The notes: generated by a model not told the origin, from the letters alone. Positions 34,907 to 43,619 are shown, numbered from the stretch's first letter. The stretch is DNA of 64,000 nucleotides from Lachnospiraceae bacterium (GCA_902363135.1 CABIZF010000009.1:62001-126000); one strand, 5' to 3'. A program made the numbers and translations.

Positions 34907-37747
34907 ATGAAGAAGAGACAGAGACGAATCGCGGCGTTGCTGCTTGCCTGTGCGGTTGCGAGCGTTCCGGTATCACAGGCATTTGCAGAGACCACATATG
35001 ATGTGGCTACAGGTGTAGATGCACAGATCCTGTTCCCGAAGGACTGCCTCACGAATATCGCAGGGGCAGTGACCGTGGACGGAGCGGAGGCTGCGGCAGA
35101 TGAGAACGGCAGCTGGACGAATGCAGATGATGCAAAAGTATACTGCGCGACTCTTTCAGAGGATGGCACACTCCAGATCACAGCGGTTGGGTATGTGCTG
35201 GATGTGGAGCACGGTACTTCAAAGAGCGCAGATGAGAATGCGGAGACATCCGGACGGCATTATCAGTTTGGCGACTGGGAGAAGCCGGAGACGCCGGTGG
35301 ACCGTGCATATTATGCGCAGGGAGATACGGTGAAGCTGAAGGCAGATGACCCGGCAGACGGCATGGAGTTCAAGGAGTGGAAATGCGATACAGAAGGAGT
35401 GACGATCGCGGATCCGACCAGCCCGGAGACGACTTTTACGATGCCGGATAAGAAGGTAAAGATTACCGCAGAGTATCAGGAAAAGCAGGAGGCGGTGACA
35501 GAAGCTCAGACAGAAGCGCAGACAGAGACGGCGGCTCAGACAGAGATGCAGACGGAAGCGCAGACAGAGACGGCGGCTCAGACAGAGGTGCAGACAGAAG
35601 CGCAGACAGAGACGGCGGCTCAGACGGAGCAGACAGAGGCCCAGACGGTTCCGACCGGGGATCAGACGGAGACTCCGGATATCCTGGTTACGCCGGAGAC
35701 TCATATAGTGACGGTCAATGATGGTCAGGTATCCGGGGATTTCACAGCCGGAAGTACGATGACGGTGACGGCAAATGACCGTACAGCAGAAGGTTATCAG
35801 TTCGGCGGCTGGTATGTCGACAGTATGAATGCATCACTGGATGATGCAGCTGCAATGGAAGCACATTTTACTATGCCGGATGCAGATGTGACGCTGACCG
35901 CAACCTACAATGCGATCCAGACAGACGCACCTGAGACACAGACAGAGACAGCAGTACAGACAGAAGCGCAGACAGAGGCGGCAATCCAGACAGAAGCGCA
36001 GACAGAGGCGGCAATTCAGACAGAAGCGCAAACGGAGGCAGCAATCCAGACAGAGGTGCAGACAGAGGCAGCGATCCAGACGGAAGCGCAGACAGAGGCA
36101 GCGATCCAGACGGAAGCACAGGTGGCGACTCCGGAGACGCAGGCCGTGGAAAAATATTCCGTTACCGTTACGAATGAGGGTATTGGCAATGGCGAGTATC
36201 AGGCGGGCGAGACCGTTACGGTGGAGGCTCCGGCTGAAAACGCAGCCGGGCAGATTTTCAATTCCTGGACGGTGGAACAGGCAGATGTGCAGCTTGCGGA
36301 TCCGGCCCAGGCAGTGACGACGTTTGTGATGCCGCAGGAGGCCGTTACACTGACTCCGGTATATACCGCGCAGCGCACAGTGACAGCAGATGAGAACACG
36401 ACGGTTGCACCGACTGCAGAGGAGCTGAAGACGACGGCAGCCGGAAGCGCAGTTACCGTTACTGCGAAGGATCTGACTGCTTCCAATCAGGTATTTGCAG
36501 GATGGACTGCGGAGGCGTCCAAGGCTGGTCAGCCGGTCAGTGTTGTATTTGCGGATGCGACGGCAGCGACGACGACCTTTACACTTCCGGACTGTGATAC
36601 ATTGAATATTAAGGCAAATTATAAGACGAAAACTTACAAGGTAACCGTTGCAAACGGACTGATCAACAATGCATCTACAGAGCTGGACTGCGCGCCGGAC
36701 ACATCGGTTACAGTCACAGCAAACCCGGGTCCGGAAGGGCAGACCTTCTCAAAATGGGTGATCAATGACGGGGCATATGATATCGGAGATGCCGCTTATG
36801 AGCAGACGATCTGGCTGACCGTGAAGGATCAGGATCTGAACATCCGCGCAGAATATGAAGGGATTCAGTATACCGTTACCGTAAAGGATGGAACGGCCAA
36901 TTATGAGAAATGTGTCAGCGGAGCAGGTGTGACGCTGACGGCTGATAAGGCTCCGGCTGGCTATGAATTTGATTACTGGTCTGTTGATACACAGAATGCA
37001 TCGCTGGCAGATGCATACAGTGCATCCACGACATTCACAATGCCGACATCGGACGTGACCGTATCGGCGCATTACAAACAGATTTCCTATACGGTTTCTG
37101 TGGAGAACGGCAGTGCAGATCAGCAATCCTATCATGCAGGAGATCAGGTGACGATCAAGTCGAATTATCCGGCGAGCGGAAGAGAATTCTCAAAGTGGGA
37201 ATCCGTAAGTGGTAATGTTTCCTTTGCAGACGGATCCAGATGGAAGACGACGTTCACAATGCCGGCAGGCAATGTGAGTGTCCGGGCGACCTACAAGGAT
37301 GGTCCGTCTACCAATGACAATACGATTCAGGATTTGGTTGCAGGCGGTCAGTACTACACCGGTGAGACGCTCAAGTTTACCGCCTCCGGAGCAGGTATGT
37401 CCAATTCGAACCCGAACCCGGGTGATTACCGGTATCGTCCGTCCGGCTATCAGATTGGAAATGTGACCGGCACGCTGCAGTCTCCATATTCGGTGTCTAT
37501 GGCGATCAATGCGACAGGTGAATACACCTTAAAGGTAACATACAATAAGGATGTATACGATGGCAACAGCTGGGTATCCGATGGGACGGCAGATACGAAG
37601 ACCGTGACCTTCAAGGTAATCACAAAGGCAGCCGGAGTACAGACCGGTGATGAGACTCCGATTGCGACAGTCATAGCGCTGGCAGTCGTGTCCTGTGCCG
37701 TATTTATCATCCTGCTGGTAGTATTTATCCGCAGAAGAAAGAAATAA
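34907..37747 (+). CDS. repetitive surface protein with InlB-B-like repeats
   Basis: A 946-residue exported protein. Signal peptide about 1-27 (SQAFA-ET). Then several 70-residue repeats of the InlB B / Listeria-Bacteroides type, each with a V-x-V-x-N/D-G start, a G-x-x-F-x-x-W core and TTFTMP (about residues 265-335, 415-488, 575-650, 653-723, 727-795). Two low-complexity T/Q/E/A tracts (AQTEAQTE-like; about 197-250 and 340-408) separate the early ones. The C-terminus has VQTGDETP, a membrane helix and RRRKK, a degenerate cell-wall sorting signal. Probably an adhesin or wall protein. RBS GAAAGGAAG. Confidence 0.85.
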   Translation: MKKRQRRIAALLLACAVASVPVSQAFAETTYDVATGVDAQILFPKDCLTNIAGAVTVDGAEAAADENGSWTNADDAKVYCATLSEDGTLQITAVGYVLDVEHGTSKSADENAETSGRHYQFGDWEKPETPVDRAYYAQGDTVKLKADDPADGMEFKEWKCDTEGVTIADPTSPETTFTMPDKKVKITAEYQEKQEAVTEAQTEAQTETAAQTEMQTEAQTETAAQTEVQTEAQTETAAQTEQTEAQTVPTGDQTETPDILVTPETHIVTVNDGQVSGDFTAGSTMTVTANDRTAEGYQFGGWYVDSMNASLDDAAAMEAHFTMPDADVTLTATYNAIQTDAPETQTETAVQTEAQTEAAIQTEAQTEAAIQTEAQTEAAIQTEVQTEAAIQTEAQTEAAIQTEAQVATPETQAVEKYSVTVTNEGIGNGEYQAGETVTVEAPAENAAGQIFNSWTVEQADVQLADPAQAVTTFVMPQEAVTLTPVYTAQRTVTADENTTVAPTAEELKTTAAGSAVTVTAKDLTASNQVFAGWTAEASKAGQPVSVVFADATAATTTFTLPDCDTLNIKANYKTKTYKVTVANGLINNASTELDCAPDTSVTVTANPGPEGQTFSKWVINDGAYDIGDAAYEQTIWLTVKDQDLNIRAEYEGIQYTVTVKDGTANYEKCVSGAGVTLTADKAPAGYEFDYWSVDTQNASLADAYSASTTFTMPTSDVTVSAHYKQISYTVSVENGSADQQSYHAGDQVTIKSNYPASGREFSKWESVSGNVSFADGSRWKTTFTMPAGNVSVRATYKDGPSTNDNTIQDLVAGGQYYTGETLKFTASGAGMSNSNPNPGDYRYRPSGYQIGNVTGTLQSPYSVSMAINATGEYTLKVTYNKDVYDGNSWVSDGTADTKTVTFKVITKAAGVQTGDETPIATVIALAVVSCAVFIILLVVFIRRRKK
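35508..35648 (+). repeat. low-complexity in-gene tandem tract 1 (TQ-rich)
   Basis: Iterations of a GCTCAGACAGA-type unit encoding repeats of AQTE and TAAQTE. Together with the tract at 35932-36120 it is likely to vary in copy number by slippage. Confidence 0.75.
35932..36120 (+). repeat. low-complexity in-gene tandem tract 2 (TQ-rich)
   Basis: About seven 24-bp to 27-bp units built on CAGACAGAAGCGCAGACAGA, encoding AIQTEAQTEA-type repeats. Confidence 0.75.
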
Positions 37748-37759
37748 GTGATATAAAAT

Positions 37760-37864
37760 GATGATGCCAGGGTCAAAAGGTCAAAAAGCCGTTCATGCTT
37801 GCATGATAAGGCTTTTGAACTTGGGACCCGCCAAACATGAGAAAGTAGCGATTTACGTAGTAAA
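37760..37864 (+). repeat. 105-bp dispersed repeat, copy A
   Basis: Matches, in opposite orientation, 55750-55854; by hand alignment 101 of 105 bases agree. Starts GATGATGCCAGGGTC and ends ACGTAGTAAA. Contains a long inverted repeat, degraded on one arm in this copy. Confidence 0.85.
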
Positions 37865-37885
37865 TCAGCGGATTTCGAATGTTTG

Positions 37886-37924
37886 CAGAATTGCGGGAGC
37901 TGCTTCGCAGCGGAGCAATTCGTA
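37886..37924 (+). repeat. foldback repeat, copy 2
   Basis: GAATTGC pairs with GCAATTC, enclosing GCTGC-TTC-GCAGC. The core ATTGCGGGAGC and GCAATTCGT also occur, on the minus strand, at 14-59. Confidence 0.5.
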
Positions 37925-37945
37925 GGTAACATCATAAAATAAATA

Positions 37946-38013
37946 ACTGAGTAAAACCGCCCGTCGGGAGTTGCAGTATTACTGTTACTTCCCGACGGGC
38001 GGTTTTACTCAGT
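37946..38013. terminator. 24-bp-stem bidirectional terminator
   Basis: A perfect 24-bp inverted repeat (arms 37946-37969 and 37990-38013) containing AAAACCGCCCGTCGGG. The loop itself is partly self-complementary. It overlaps the stop of the HAD gene and serves both the surface-protein gene and the minus-strand genes. Confidence 0.9.
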
Positions 38014-38827
38014 CATCCAGGATAAATTTATGAATGATCTCTGCGACTCCGTCATGATTGTTATCAGCGGTTGTAACGTAGTTTCCGTGCTCTGCAATAC
38101 CCGGAAAAGCGTTACACATGACGGCGCCGATATGAGCAGCTTCGAGCATGGCGATATCGTTCTGGGCATCGCCGGCCGAGACCGAATTTTCAATCGGAAT
38201 CTGGAGAAAGTCGCACATCCACTTGACGGCGAATCCCTTGGAGATACCGGTCGGAACGATCTCAAGATAGGTAGCGCTGGAAAAAAAGCTGTCAAGAATT
38301 CCGGCATAAGCCGTCTTTATGTAGTCGCGAAACGCTTCCAGATGGGCAATGTCGGTCTCATGAATCGCCAGAAGCTTGTACGGCTCCTCCGGCAATGCTT
38401 CGCTGACATTTTCGACGATCTCGTAGGACATCAGTGTGTTGGCTGCATAGTGATGTAATTCCGGGCAATCCGTTTCTGTGAAGATTTCGGTCGGGGAGTA
38501 GGTGTGGATATACAGACCACGCCGGTGAGCCTCCGCAAAGATCGGTGTGATGAGCTTGCGGGAAATAGGTTTTCCATATAGAGTCTTCTTGTGATACGGA
38601 TCATAGATCTGTCCGCCATTATAGGTCACGATATAGCAGCCTTCCTTTGTCAGGCCAAGTCGTTCGGCCTGAATCCGTGCGCTGGCGAGAGGGCGTCCTG
38701 TCGTGATGACAACCTTGTGCCCACGGTGAAGTGCTTCATCGATTGCTGCCTGATTGCCCGGTGTGATTTCTTTCTGATCATTTAATAAAGTTCCGTCCAG
38801 ATCGGTAAAAAATACTTTTTTGTTCAT
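38009..38827 (-). CDS. Cof-type HAD-IIB phosphatase
   Basis: A 272-residue HAD hydrolase. Motif I FFTDLDGTLL at residues 5-14, motif II TTGRP near 43-47, motif III lysine (KGFAVKWM), and motif IV SAGDAQNDIAML near 220-231 place it in the Cof/YidA class that dephosphorylates sugar phosphates or cofactors. Start at 38827: the ATG overlaps the upstream small gene by 4 bp (ATGA). Reading frame is open further upstream only through that gene. Confidence 0.92.
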   Translation of the reverse strand: MNKKVFFTDLDGTLLNDQKEITPGNQAAIDEALHRGHKVVITTGRPLASARIQAERLGLTKEGCYIVTYNGGQIYDPYHKKTLYGKPISRKLITPIFAEAHRRGLYIHTYSPTEIFTETDCPELHHYAANTLMSYEIVENVSEALPEEPYKLLAIHETDIAHLEAFRDYIKTAYAGILDSFFSSATYLEIVPTGISKGFAVKWMCDFLQIPIENSVSAGDAQNDIAMLEAAHIGAVMCNAFPGIAEHGNYVTTADNNHDGVAEIIHKFILDD

Positions 38828-39033
38828 TTTTTGGATGCCTCCCTGCGCTCCTGCTCCATAAAAGCTTCTAAAGCTTCGTCGCTCTCGCTGATCCAGATGT
38901 CTTCCTCCTCGGCATTCAGACCGAGAAACTCGCGAAGCGTGCATGTCTCGTCGCTGAAATTCCATTTGTCCGTTAAGTCAAAAATTTCATCAAATTCTGT
39001 CTCGTGATTCATAAATCGTTCTCGGAATGTCAT
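38824..39033 (-). CDS. small acidic protein, unknown
   Basis: 69 residues, strongly acidic (FDEIFDLTDKWNFSDETCTL, EEEDIWISESDEALEAF). GGAGGAG precedes the ATG on the minus strand. The end overlaps the HAD gene by 4 bp, so the two are co-translated. I do not recognise a family. Confidence 0.75.
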   Translation of the reverse strand: MTFRERFMNHETEFDEIFDLTDKWNFSDETCTLREFLGLNAEEEDIWISESDEALEAFMEQERREASKK

Positions 39034-39068
39034 AGTCTCCTCCTTTTGTTTTGGGTATGTTCGGGCTT

Positions 39069-39929
39069 TTACATGCGGTTTCGTGCTTTCTTCAATGCAT
39101 CCAGAAGCTCATGGGAAATCGCGAGATTCCCCATACCGCTGCCAAGCGAGATATCCGGCTTATTATCGCCGTGAAAATCAGAACCGCCAGATGGAAGCAG
39201 ACCGAGCTCTGCGGCGAGCGCGGCGACATATGCTTCCTGCTGTGGTGTATGGGTAGAATAGTAGACCTCGATGCCAAGCAGTCCATGCTCCTTTAGCAGA
39301 GCGAGCAGTGTTCGCAGTCCGGCATCATCGTAATGATAGAGCAGCGGATGTGCAAGAATCGGAATGCCGTCAAAACGACGGATCAGATCGACTGCCTCTT
39401 CGGGACGGATCCGGCTGCGTGGTACGTAATAGCGACAGCCTTCACCGATTAGAGATGCAAACGCTTCCTTTCTGGAAGCGACATATCCGTGTGCGACCAG
39501 ATATCCAGCAAAATGTGCACGGGTCCATACCTGTTCGCCGTATGCCTTTGCCATCTCTTCGTAAGAAATATCGATATGGTCGGCAGCCATACGGGCAATC
39601 ATTTTTTTATTGCGGATGAGACGGTCATCCCGGAATGATGCGACCGTTGCCTGAAATTCCGGAGCCTGATACTGCATATCCAGTCCGACAATGTGAATAT
39701 CGCTTCCGAGGTATTCGGTCGAAAATTCAATGCCCGGAATGACTTCGGGACGTTTTGCTTCCGGGAGCGCGGCAGAAGAACGGAGTGCTTCTGCAATGCC
39801 ATCCGTGCTGTCATGATCTGTCAGCGCAAAGGCGGAAAGGCCAATCGAAGATGCCAGTGTCACGAGCTCAGCCGGGGTCAGCGTCCCATCCGAGCAGGTG
39901 GAATGTACATGAAGATCAATCGTGTTCAT
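39069..39929 (-). CDS. PHP-domain phosphoesterase (YciV/RNase AM-like)
   Basis: A 286-residue polymerase-and-histidinol-phosphatase fold protein. Metal ligands are clear: IDLHVHSTCSDG (residues 4-15), FALTDHDST near 34-42, GIEFSTEY near 66-73, the AHPLLYH block near 190, and GSDFHGDNKP near 250-259. Related enzymes are 3',5'-nucleoside bisphosphate phosphatases or 5'-3' RNA exonucleases. RBS AAAGGAGC. It starts the three-gene minus-strand unit ending with the HAD gene. Confidence 0.9.
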   Translation of the reverse strand: MNTIDLHVHSTCSDGTLTPAELVTLASSIGLSAFALTDHDSTDGIAEALRSSAALPEAKRPEVIPGIEFSTEYLGSDIHIVGLDMQYQAPEFQATVASFRDDRLIRNKKMIARMAADHIDISYEEMAKAYGEQVWTRAHFAGYLVAHGYVASRKEAFASLIGEGCRYYVPRSRIRPEEAVDLIRRFDGIPILAHPLLYHYDDAGLRTLLALLKEHGLLGIEVYYSTHTPQQEAYVAALAAELGLLPSGGSDFHGDNKPDISLGSGMGNLAISHELLDALKKARNRM

Positions 39930-40055
39930 AAAACAATGCTCCTTTTATGCATTTTCCGCTGAGGGCTTCGAAAATGCCTTAAGTCTTTGGTATATTTCTA
40001 AATAGAAAGTATAATAGAAAATAACTTTTCTGTAAAGCAGAAGAAAAAGGACAGA

Positions 40056-40088
40056 AAAAAAGCCTGCTGCGATAAGCAACAGGCTTTG
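40056..40088 (-). terminator. tRNA-Glu terminator
   Basis: On the minus strand AGCCTGTTGC-TTATC-GCAGCAGGCT followed by TTTTTTC, one base past the tRNA 3' end. Confidence 0.88.
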
Positions 40089-40089
40089 A

Positions 40090-40161
40090 CAGTCCGTACG
40101 AGAATCGAACTCGTGTTTCCGCCGTGAGAGGGCGGCGTCTTAACCGCTTGACCAACGAACC
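40090..40161 (-). tRNA. tRNA-Glu (CTC)
   Basis: A 72-nt cloverleaf: acceptor GGTTCGT with ACGGACT (one or two G-U pairs), D arm GTC/GAC, anticodon stem CCGCC/GGCGG around loop CTCTCAC giving anticodon CTC, and T arm ACGAG-TTCGATT-CTCGT. CCA is not encoded. Confidence 0.93.
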
Positions 40162-40171
40162 ATGCTTCGTT

Positions 40172-40200
40172 ATTATAACTATCCATTCTGCATTTGTCAA
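40172..40200 (-). promoter_or_regulatory. tRNA-Glu promoter
   Basis: Perfect TTGACA (40200-40195), 17 bp, TATAAT (40177-40172) on the minus strand, ending 11 bp from the tRNA 5' end. Confidence 0.92.
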
Positions 40201-40266
40201 CACTTTTTTTCAAAAAAATAGAAAAAGATTTTTATGCAAAAAAATGTAAAAAAATGTAAAAAAAGA

Positions 40267-40295
40267 TTGAAATCAGAGATAAACAGTGATACAAT
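40267..40295 (+). promoter_or_regulatory. promoter of the cstA operon
   Basis: TTGAAA (40267-40272), 17 bp, TACAAT (40290-40295). It would give a leader of about 195 nt before the first gene, with a terminator-like hairpin inside. Confidence 0.75.
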
Positions 40296-40382
40296 CATTC
40301 CCATGTCGTTTAGAATTTGTTAAGAAAGTTTATGTGATTTTTAGACAATGAGGTTTAAGAGAAGAACAATACTGTCCTTGTC

Positions 40383-40410
40383 GACATCCTTATGGATGTC
40401 GTTTTTTTTG
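40383..40410 (+). terminator. leader terminator upstream of cstA operon
   Basis: GACATCC (40383-40389), TTAT loop, GGATGTC (40394-40400), G, then eight T. It stands about 80 nt into the leader and 87 bp before the first gene, so it can act as an attenuator. No known riboswitch class was recognised upstream. Confidence 0.8.
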
Positions 40411-40496
40411 CCGGGAACAATGTAGCGTGGTAAAGCAACAGAGACAGCAGACAGGGATTGATTGTGAATGAATGCGTTACAATAAGGAGAGATGGC

Positions 40497-41045
40497 ATGA
40501 AAGAGGCAGTCAGTAGAGCTCAGGTGTTGACCCGGATGCTTAAAGGCTATCAGGCCTATTTTGATATTGAGCAGTATGAGGATGGGAAGGATGGACTTCC
40601 GCTGGCTGCGCATTGCCGGTTTTATGTGCATTCGGAGAAGTATGTGCTTGTGAAAAAAGCAAAGCTCTGGGATGCGGACAGCAATGAATATGTTTACATA
40701 TTTTCCGTGCCGGAGCTGACAAAGGAGCTCTACGAGATATGTAAGAATTATGCATACGAAGATGGCATGAAGCTGATTGATCCGAAGCCGGGGCATATGT
40801 ACAGCTACATTACACCGGTCTTTATCTGTGATACCTGTACACCGGAAGCGGAAAAAGCGCTGAAGCGGTGCAGGATTTACAAAAGTTTTCATTTTTCGTG
40901 GTATGGCTGGATGAATGTTCATACGGCCGCCGTGATCTGTAAGGAAAGCCGGGTCATGACAAACCGGATGGGTCGCGGCAACGCGAAATTTATGAAAAAT
41001 ATACTAAGTTCATGTAAAGAGAAAAAGGAGGGCGAAAACACATGA
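40497..41045 (+). CDS. conserved-looking soluble protein coupled to cstA, unknown
   Basis: 182 residues, no signal or membrane segment. Features are a central FICDTCTPEAEKALKRCR segment (C-x2-C-x13-C, possible metal or redox site) near 111-130 and a basic tail. ATG 40497 has AAGGAGAG; its TGA overlaps the cstA start by 4 bp (ATGA). I do not recognise the family. Tight coupling suggests a role linked to CstA, for example regulation or substrate handling, but this is inference. Confidence 0.75.
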   Translation: MKEAVSRAQVLTRMLKGYQAYFDIEQYEDGKDGLPLAAHCRFYVHSEKYVLVKKAKLWDADSNEYVYIFSVPELTKELYEICKNYAYEDGMKLIDPKPGHMYSYITPVFICDTCTPEAEKALKRCRIYKSFHFSWYGWMNVHTAAVICKESRVMTNRMGRGNAKFMKNILSSCKEKKEGENT

Positions 41046-42766
41046 ATGCAGTAGTAATTTTACTTGTGGGTATTGTGATTCTTGTGCTTGGCTACATCTT
41101 CTACGGCGGATGGCTGGCAAAGCAGTGGGGAGTTGATCCGAAAAGAACCACACCTGCACATGAACTGGAAGACGGAAATGACTATGTACCGGCAAAGGCC
41201 CCGGTGCTGATGGGTCACCATTTTTCCTCCATCGCAGGCGCAGGTCCGATCAACGGGCCGATTCAGGCGGCTGTATTTGGCTGGGTGCCGGTTATGCTCT
41301 GGGTACTGATCGGTGGTATCTTCTTTGGAGCAGTTCACGATTTCGGTGCGTTGTTTGCATCTGTCCGCAATAAAGGACAGTCGATCGGTGAGGTTATCGC
41401 AGAGAGCATCGGCAGCCGTGCAAAGAAGCTGTTCCTGACGTTCTCTTATCTGACCCTGATTCTGGTAGTCGCAGCTTTTGCTTCGATCGTGGCAAATACG
41501 TTCAAGGCAACTTATACGGAGAGCGGTGCACTGGATGAGGTGGCGAGTGCGGCAAATGCATCGACTGCTATGATTTCCATTCTGTTCATCATTATTGCAA
41601 TCATTTTCGGTATGATGGTATACAGAAGAAATGCATCTCTGGTTGTATCTACCGTTGTCGGTGTGGCAGCAATTGTTGTCTGTATGGTAGTTGGCTACAA
41701 CTGGCATCCGATTTACTTAAACGGAAGTACCTGGATGGTAATCGTAGGCATCTACATTGCGGTTGCATCTGTTACCCCGGTTTGGATTCTGCTTCAGCCG
41801 CGTGATTATTTAAGCTCTTTCCTGCTTTATGGTATGATGATTATTGCGGTTGTTGGTATAGTAGGAGCACATCCGACTCTGTCGATTCCGGCATTTACCG
41901 GCTTCATAGACAAGGCAGAATACGGCTCCGGTGTTTCTCTTGGAAGTATGTTCCCGGCGCTGTTTGTTACGATTGCCTGCGGCGCGATTTCCGGCTTCCA
42001 TTCACTGGTTGGTTCCGGTACGACGGCAAAGCAGCTCGATAAAGAGAGTGATGCACAGCCGATCGCTTACGGCGGAATGCTCATTGAGTGTGCGCTGGCT
42101 CTGATCTCTCTGTGCGCAGTCGGATATATCTGGTCTGAATATGTTCCGAATGGAATTACCACACCGACCGCTGTATTTGCAACCGGTATCTCCCGCATGT
42201 GTGCGACGATCCCGTTCCTTGCAGGCGCAGAGAATGTCATTTATGCAATGCTGATCCTTGCGGTATCTGCATTCTGCCTGACCTCTCTGGATACCGCGAC
42301 CCGTCTGGCACGTTACATGTTCCAGGAGTTCTGGCTTGAGCCGGGACAGACCTGGAAGGATGCGACTGGCTTTAAGCGGGTTCTGACCAATCCGTATGTG
42401 GCAACACTTATCACAGTAGTACTTGGCATTGCGCTTGGTATGACCGGATATGCAAAGATCTGGGCGCTGTTCGGAGCGGCAAACCAGCTGCTGGCAGCAC
42501 TCGGACTTCTGGCTGTCGCTGCATGGCTTGGCACGATGGGCAAGAACAACAAGATGTTCCTGTTCCCGATGGCATTTATGCTTATTGTTACCATCGTTTC
42601 CCTCTGTCAGACGATTCTGACAAACTTCAAGAATGCAACTGCAGGAACCGGTGAGGTTCTGTGGTGCTGGATCCGTGCAGGTCTTGGTACTCTGCTTGTC
42701 ATCCTGGCAATTGTGCTTGCAGTTGAAGGTGTTCAGACCATCATGAGCAAGAAGAAGGCAAACTAA
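41042..42766 (+). CDS. cstA: carbon starvation protein CstA family transporter
   Basis: A 574-residue polytopic membrane protein, about 16 helices. Family blocks: HHFSSIAGAGPINGP near residues 59-73, VHDFGALFASVRNKGQSIGE near 99-118, GFHSLVGSGTTAKQL near 318-332, and LTSLDTATRLARYM near 419-432. CstA/BtsT proteins import peptides or pyruvate during starvation. RBS AAGGAGGG. It is the second gene after the attenuator-like leader. Confidence 0.95.
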   Translation: MNAVVILLVGIVILVLGYIFYGGWLAKQWGVDPKRTTPAHELEDGNDYVPAKAPVLMGHHFSSIAGAGPINGPIQAAVFGWVPVMLWVLIGGIFFGAVHDFGALFASVRNKGQSIGEVIAESIGSRAKKLFLTFSYLTLILVVAAFASIVANTFKATYTESGALDEVASAANASTAMISILFIIIAIIFGMMVYRRNASLVVSTVVGVAAIVVCMVVGYNWHPIYLNGSTWMVIVGIYIAVASVTPVWILLQPRDYLSSFLLYGMMIIAVVGIVGAHPTLSIPAFTGFIDKAEYGSGVSLGSMFPALFVTIACGAISGFHSLVGSGTTAKQLDKESDAQPIAYGGMLIECALALISLCAVGYIWSEYVPNGITTPTAVFATGISRMCATIPFLAGAENVIYAMLILAVSAFCLTSLDTATRLARYMFQEFWLEPGQTWKDATGFKRVLTNPYVATLITVVLGIALGMTGYAKIWALFGAANQLLAALGLLAVAAWLGTMGKNNKMFLFPMAFMLIVTIVSLCQTILTNFKNATAGTGEVLWCWIRAGLGTLLVILAIVLAVEGVQTIMSKKKAN

Positions 42767-42785
42767 AAAATATACAGGTTTTTAT

Positions 42786-42814
42786 GGGCTGTCCGGGAGG
42801 GCGGCCCTTTTTTT
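42786..42814 (+). terminator. cstA terminator
   Basis: GGGCTGTCC / GGGCGGCCC (nine pairs with two G-U) followed by TTTTTTT. Confidence 0.88.
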
Positions 42815-42840
42815 GTCACAGAAAATTGCGGGTGGCGAAA

Positions 42841-42864
42841 GCGGATTGCGAAAGACCGCTTTGC
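42841..42864 (+). repeat. fragment related to the 64-bp repeat
   Basis: GCGGATTGCGAAAGACCGCTTT resembles the last third of the 64-bp repeat (GGATTGCGAATATCCGCTTTAC). The rest of the 42815-43068 gap shows no gene or clear signal. Confidence 0.45.
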
Positions 42865-43068
42865 TGAAAAAACGTGCAGGAAAAGGCCGGCAGAAAAAAA
42901 TCCGGGGAAAGTGCTTGAATATCTGCGCATACTACGTTATATTGATGATACAAGGGTCAGAAGCAAAATACCTTTTGACTTCAACATCATTTGGTAAGCA
43001 GAAAAGAGCTGTCGACAGGCTGTCAGGGGAGCCGGGACAGAGCTAAAGGTGCAGGAAAAGGAGACGGC

Positions 43069-43551
43069 ATGTCAAAACAGGAATTTCTGGATACATTGCG
43101 CCGCGCGCTGGCACGTGAGTTGTCGGAAAGTGAGGTCGCAGATAATATTAACTATTACTGGAATTATATTGAGCAGCAGGTAGCATCCGGGGAGAGTGAA
43201 GAACAGGTGCTCTCGGAGCTTGGCGATCCGCGCCTGATCGCGCGGACGATCCTGCAGGTAGATCAGCAAAAAGAGGGGGCGGCAGATCCGTATTATCAAA
43301 ATACCGTATATACCGAGGATGAGCCGTCGGGCAGTTACCGCCAGGATGTCGGGGCGGATCCTTTTGAGGATGACTTTGGCACTCAGATCCATGTCCGCAG
43401 ACTGGGCGTGTCCGACTGGATCCGGATTATCCTGGTGATACTGATCGTACTTGTGGTGCTTGGCGTGTTCTTTCATATATTATGGAAGCTGCTGCCGTTT
43501 TTGATTGCGGCGGCTGTGGTGCTGTGGATTTACCGGAAGATTACCGGATAG
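43069..43551 (+). CDS. DUF1700/HAAS-type membrane protein
   Basis: A 160-residue protein. An N-terminal helical HAAS-like domain (MSKQEFLDTLRRAL, then INYYWNYIEQQVASGESEEQVLSELGDPRLIARTIL, to about residue 62), an acidic linker and two close C-terminal membrane helices (about 115-155). Such proteins often sit near PadR-type regulators and control membrane stress; no regulator gene is adjacent here. ATG 43069 with GGAGACGG upstream. Confidence 0.8.
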   Translation: MSKQEFLDTLRRALARELSESEVADNINYYWNYIEQQVASGESEEQVLSELGDPRLIARTILQVDQQKEGAADPYYQNTVYTEDEPSGSYRQDVGADPFEDDFGTQIHVRRLGVSDWIRIILVILIVLVVLGVFFHILWKLLPFLIAAAVVLWIYRKITG

Positions 43552-43560
43552 GTGTGTGCA

Positions 43561-43587
43561 GAAAAGGGGCGGAAGCCTCTTTTTTGC
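43561..43587 (+). terminator. intrinsic terminator
   Basis: AAAAGGGGC-GGAA-GCCTCTTTT with one G-U pair, ending in TTTTTT. Confidence 0.75.
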
Positions 43588-43590
43588 ATA

Positions 43591-43619
43591 TTGCGTAATA
43601 TGCGGGAAAATGCTATACT
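43591..43619 (+). promoter_or_regulatory. promoter of apt-rel
   Basis: TTGCGT (43591-43596), 17 bp, TATACT (43614-43619), 60 bp upstream of apt. Confidence 0.7.

Noticed and set aside
35508..36120. Possible CRISPR or satellite array
   Set aside because: Units are in-frame TQ-rich coding repeats of a surface protein with variable length, not repeat-spacer structure.
37715..37745. LPXTG sorting motif
   Set aside because: Only a degenerate VQTGD is present before the C-terminal helix, so I report a non-canonical signal and not LPXTG.
40341..40922. A 193-codon open frame on the minus strand opposite the cstA leader
   Set aside because: It overlaps the better-supported + strand gene with AAGGAGAG and coupling to cstA.
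42813..43046. A 77-codon frame after cstA
   Set aside because: It starts inside the terminator T-run, has no ribosome site and no recognisable sequence.
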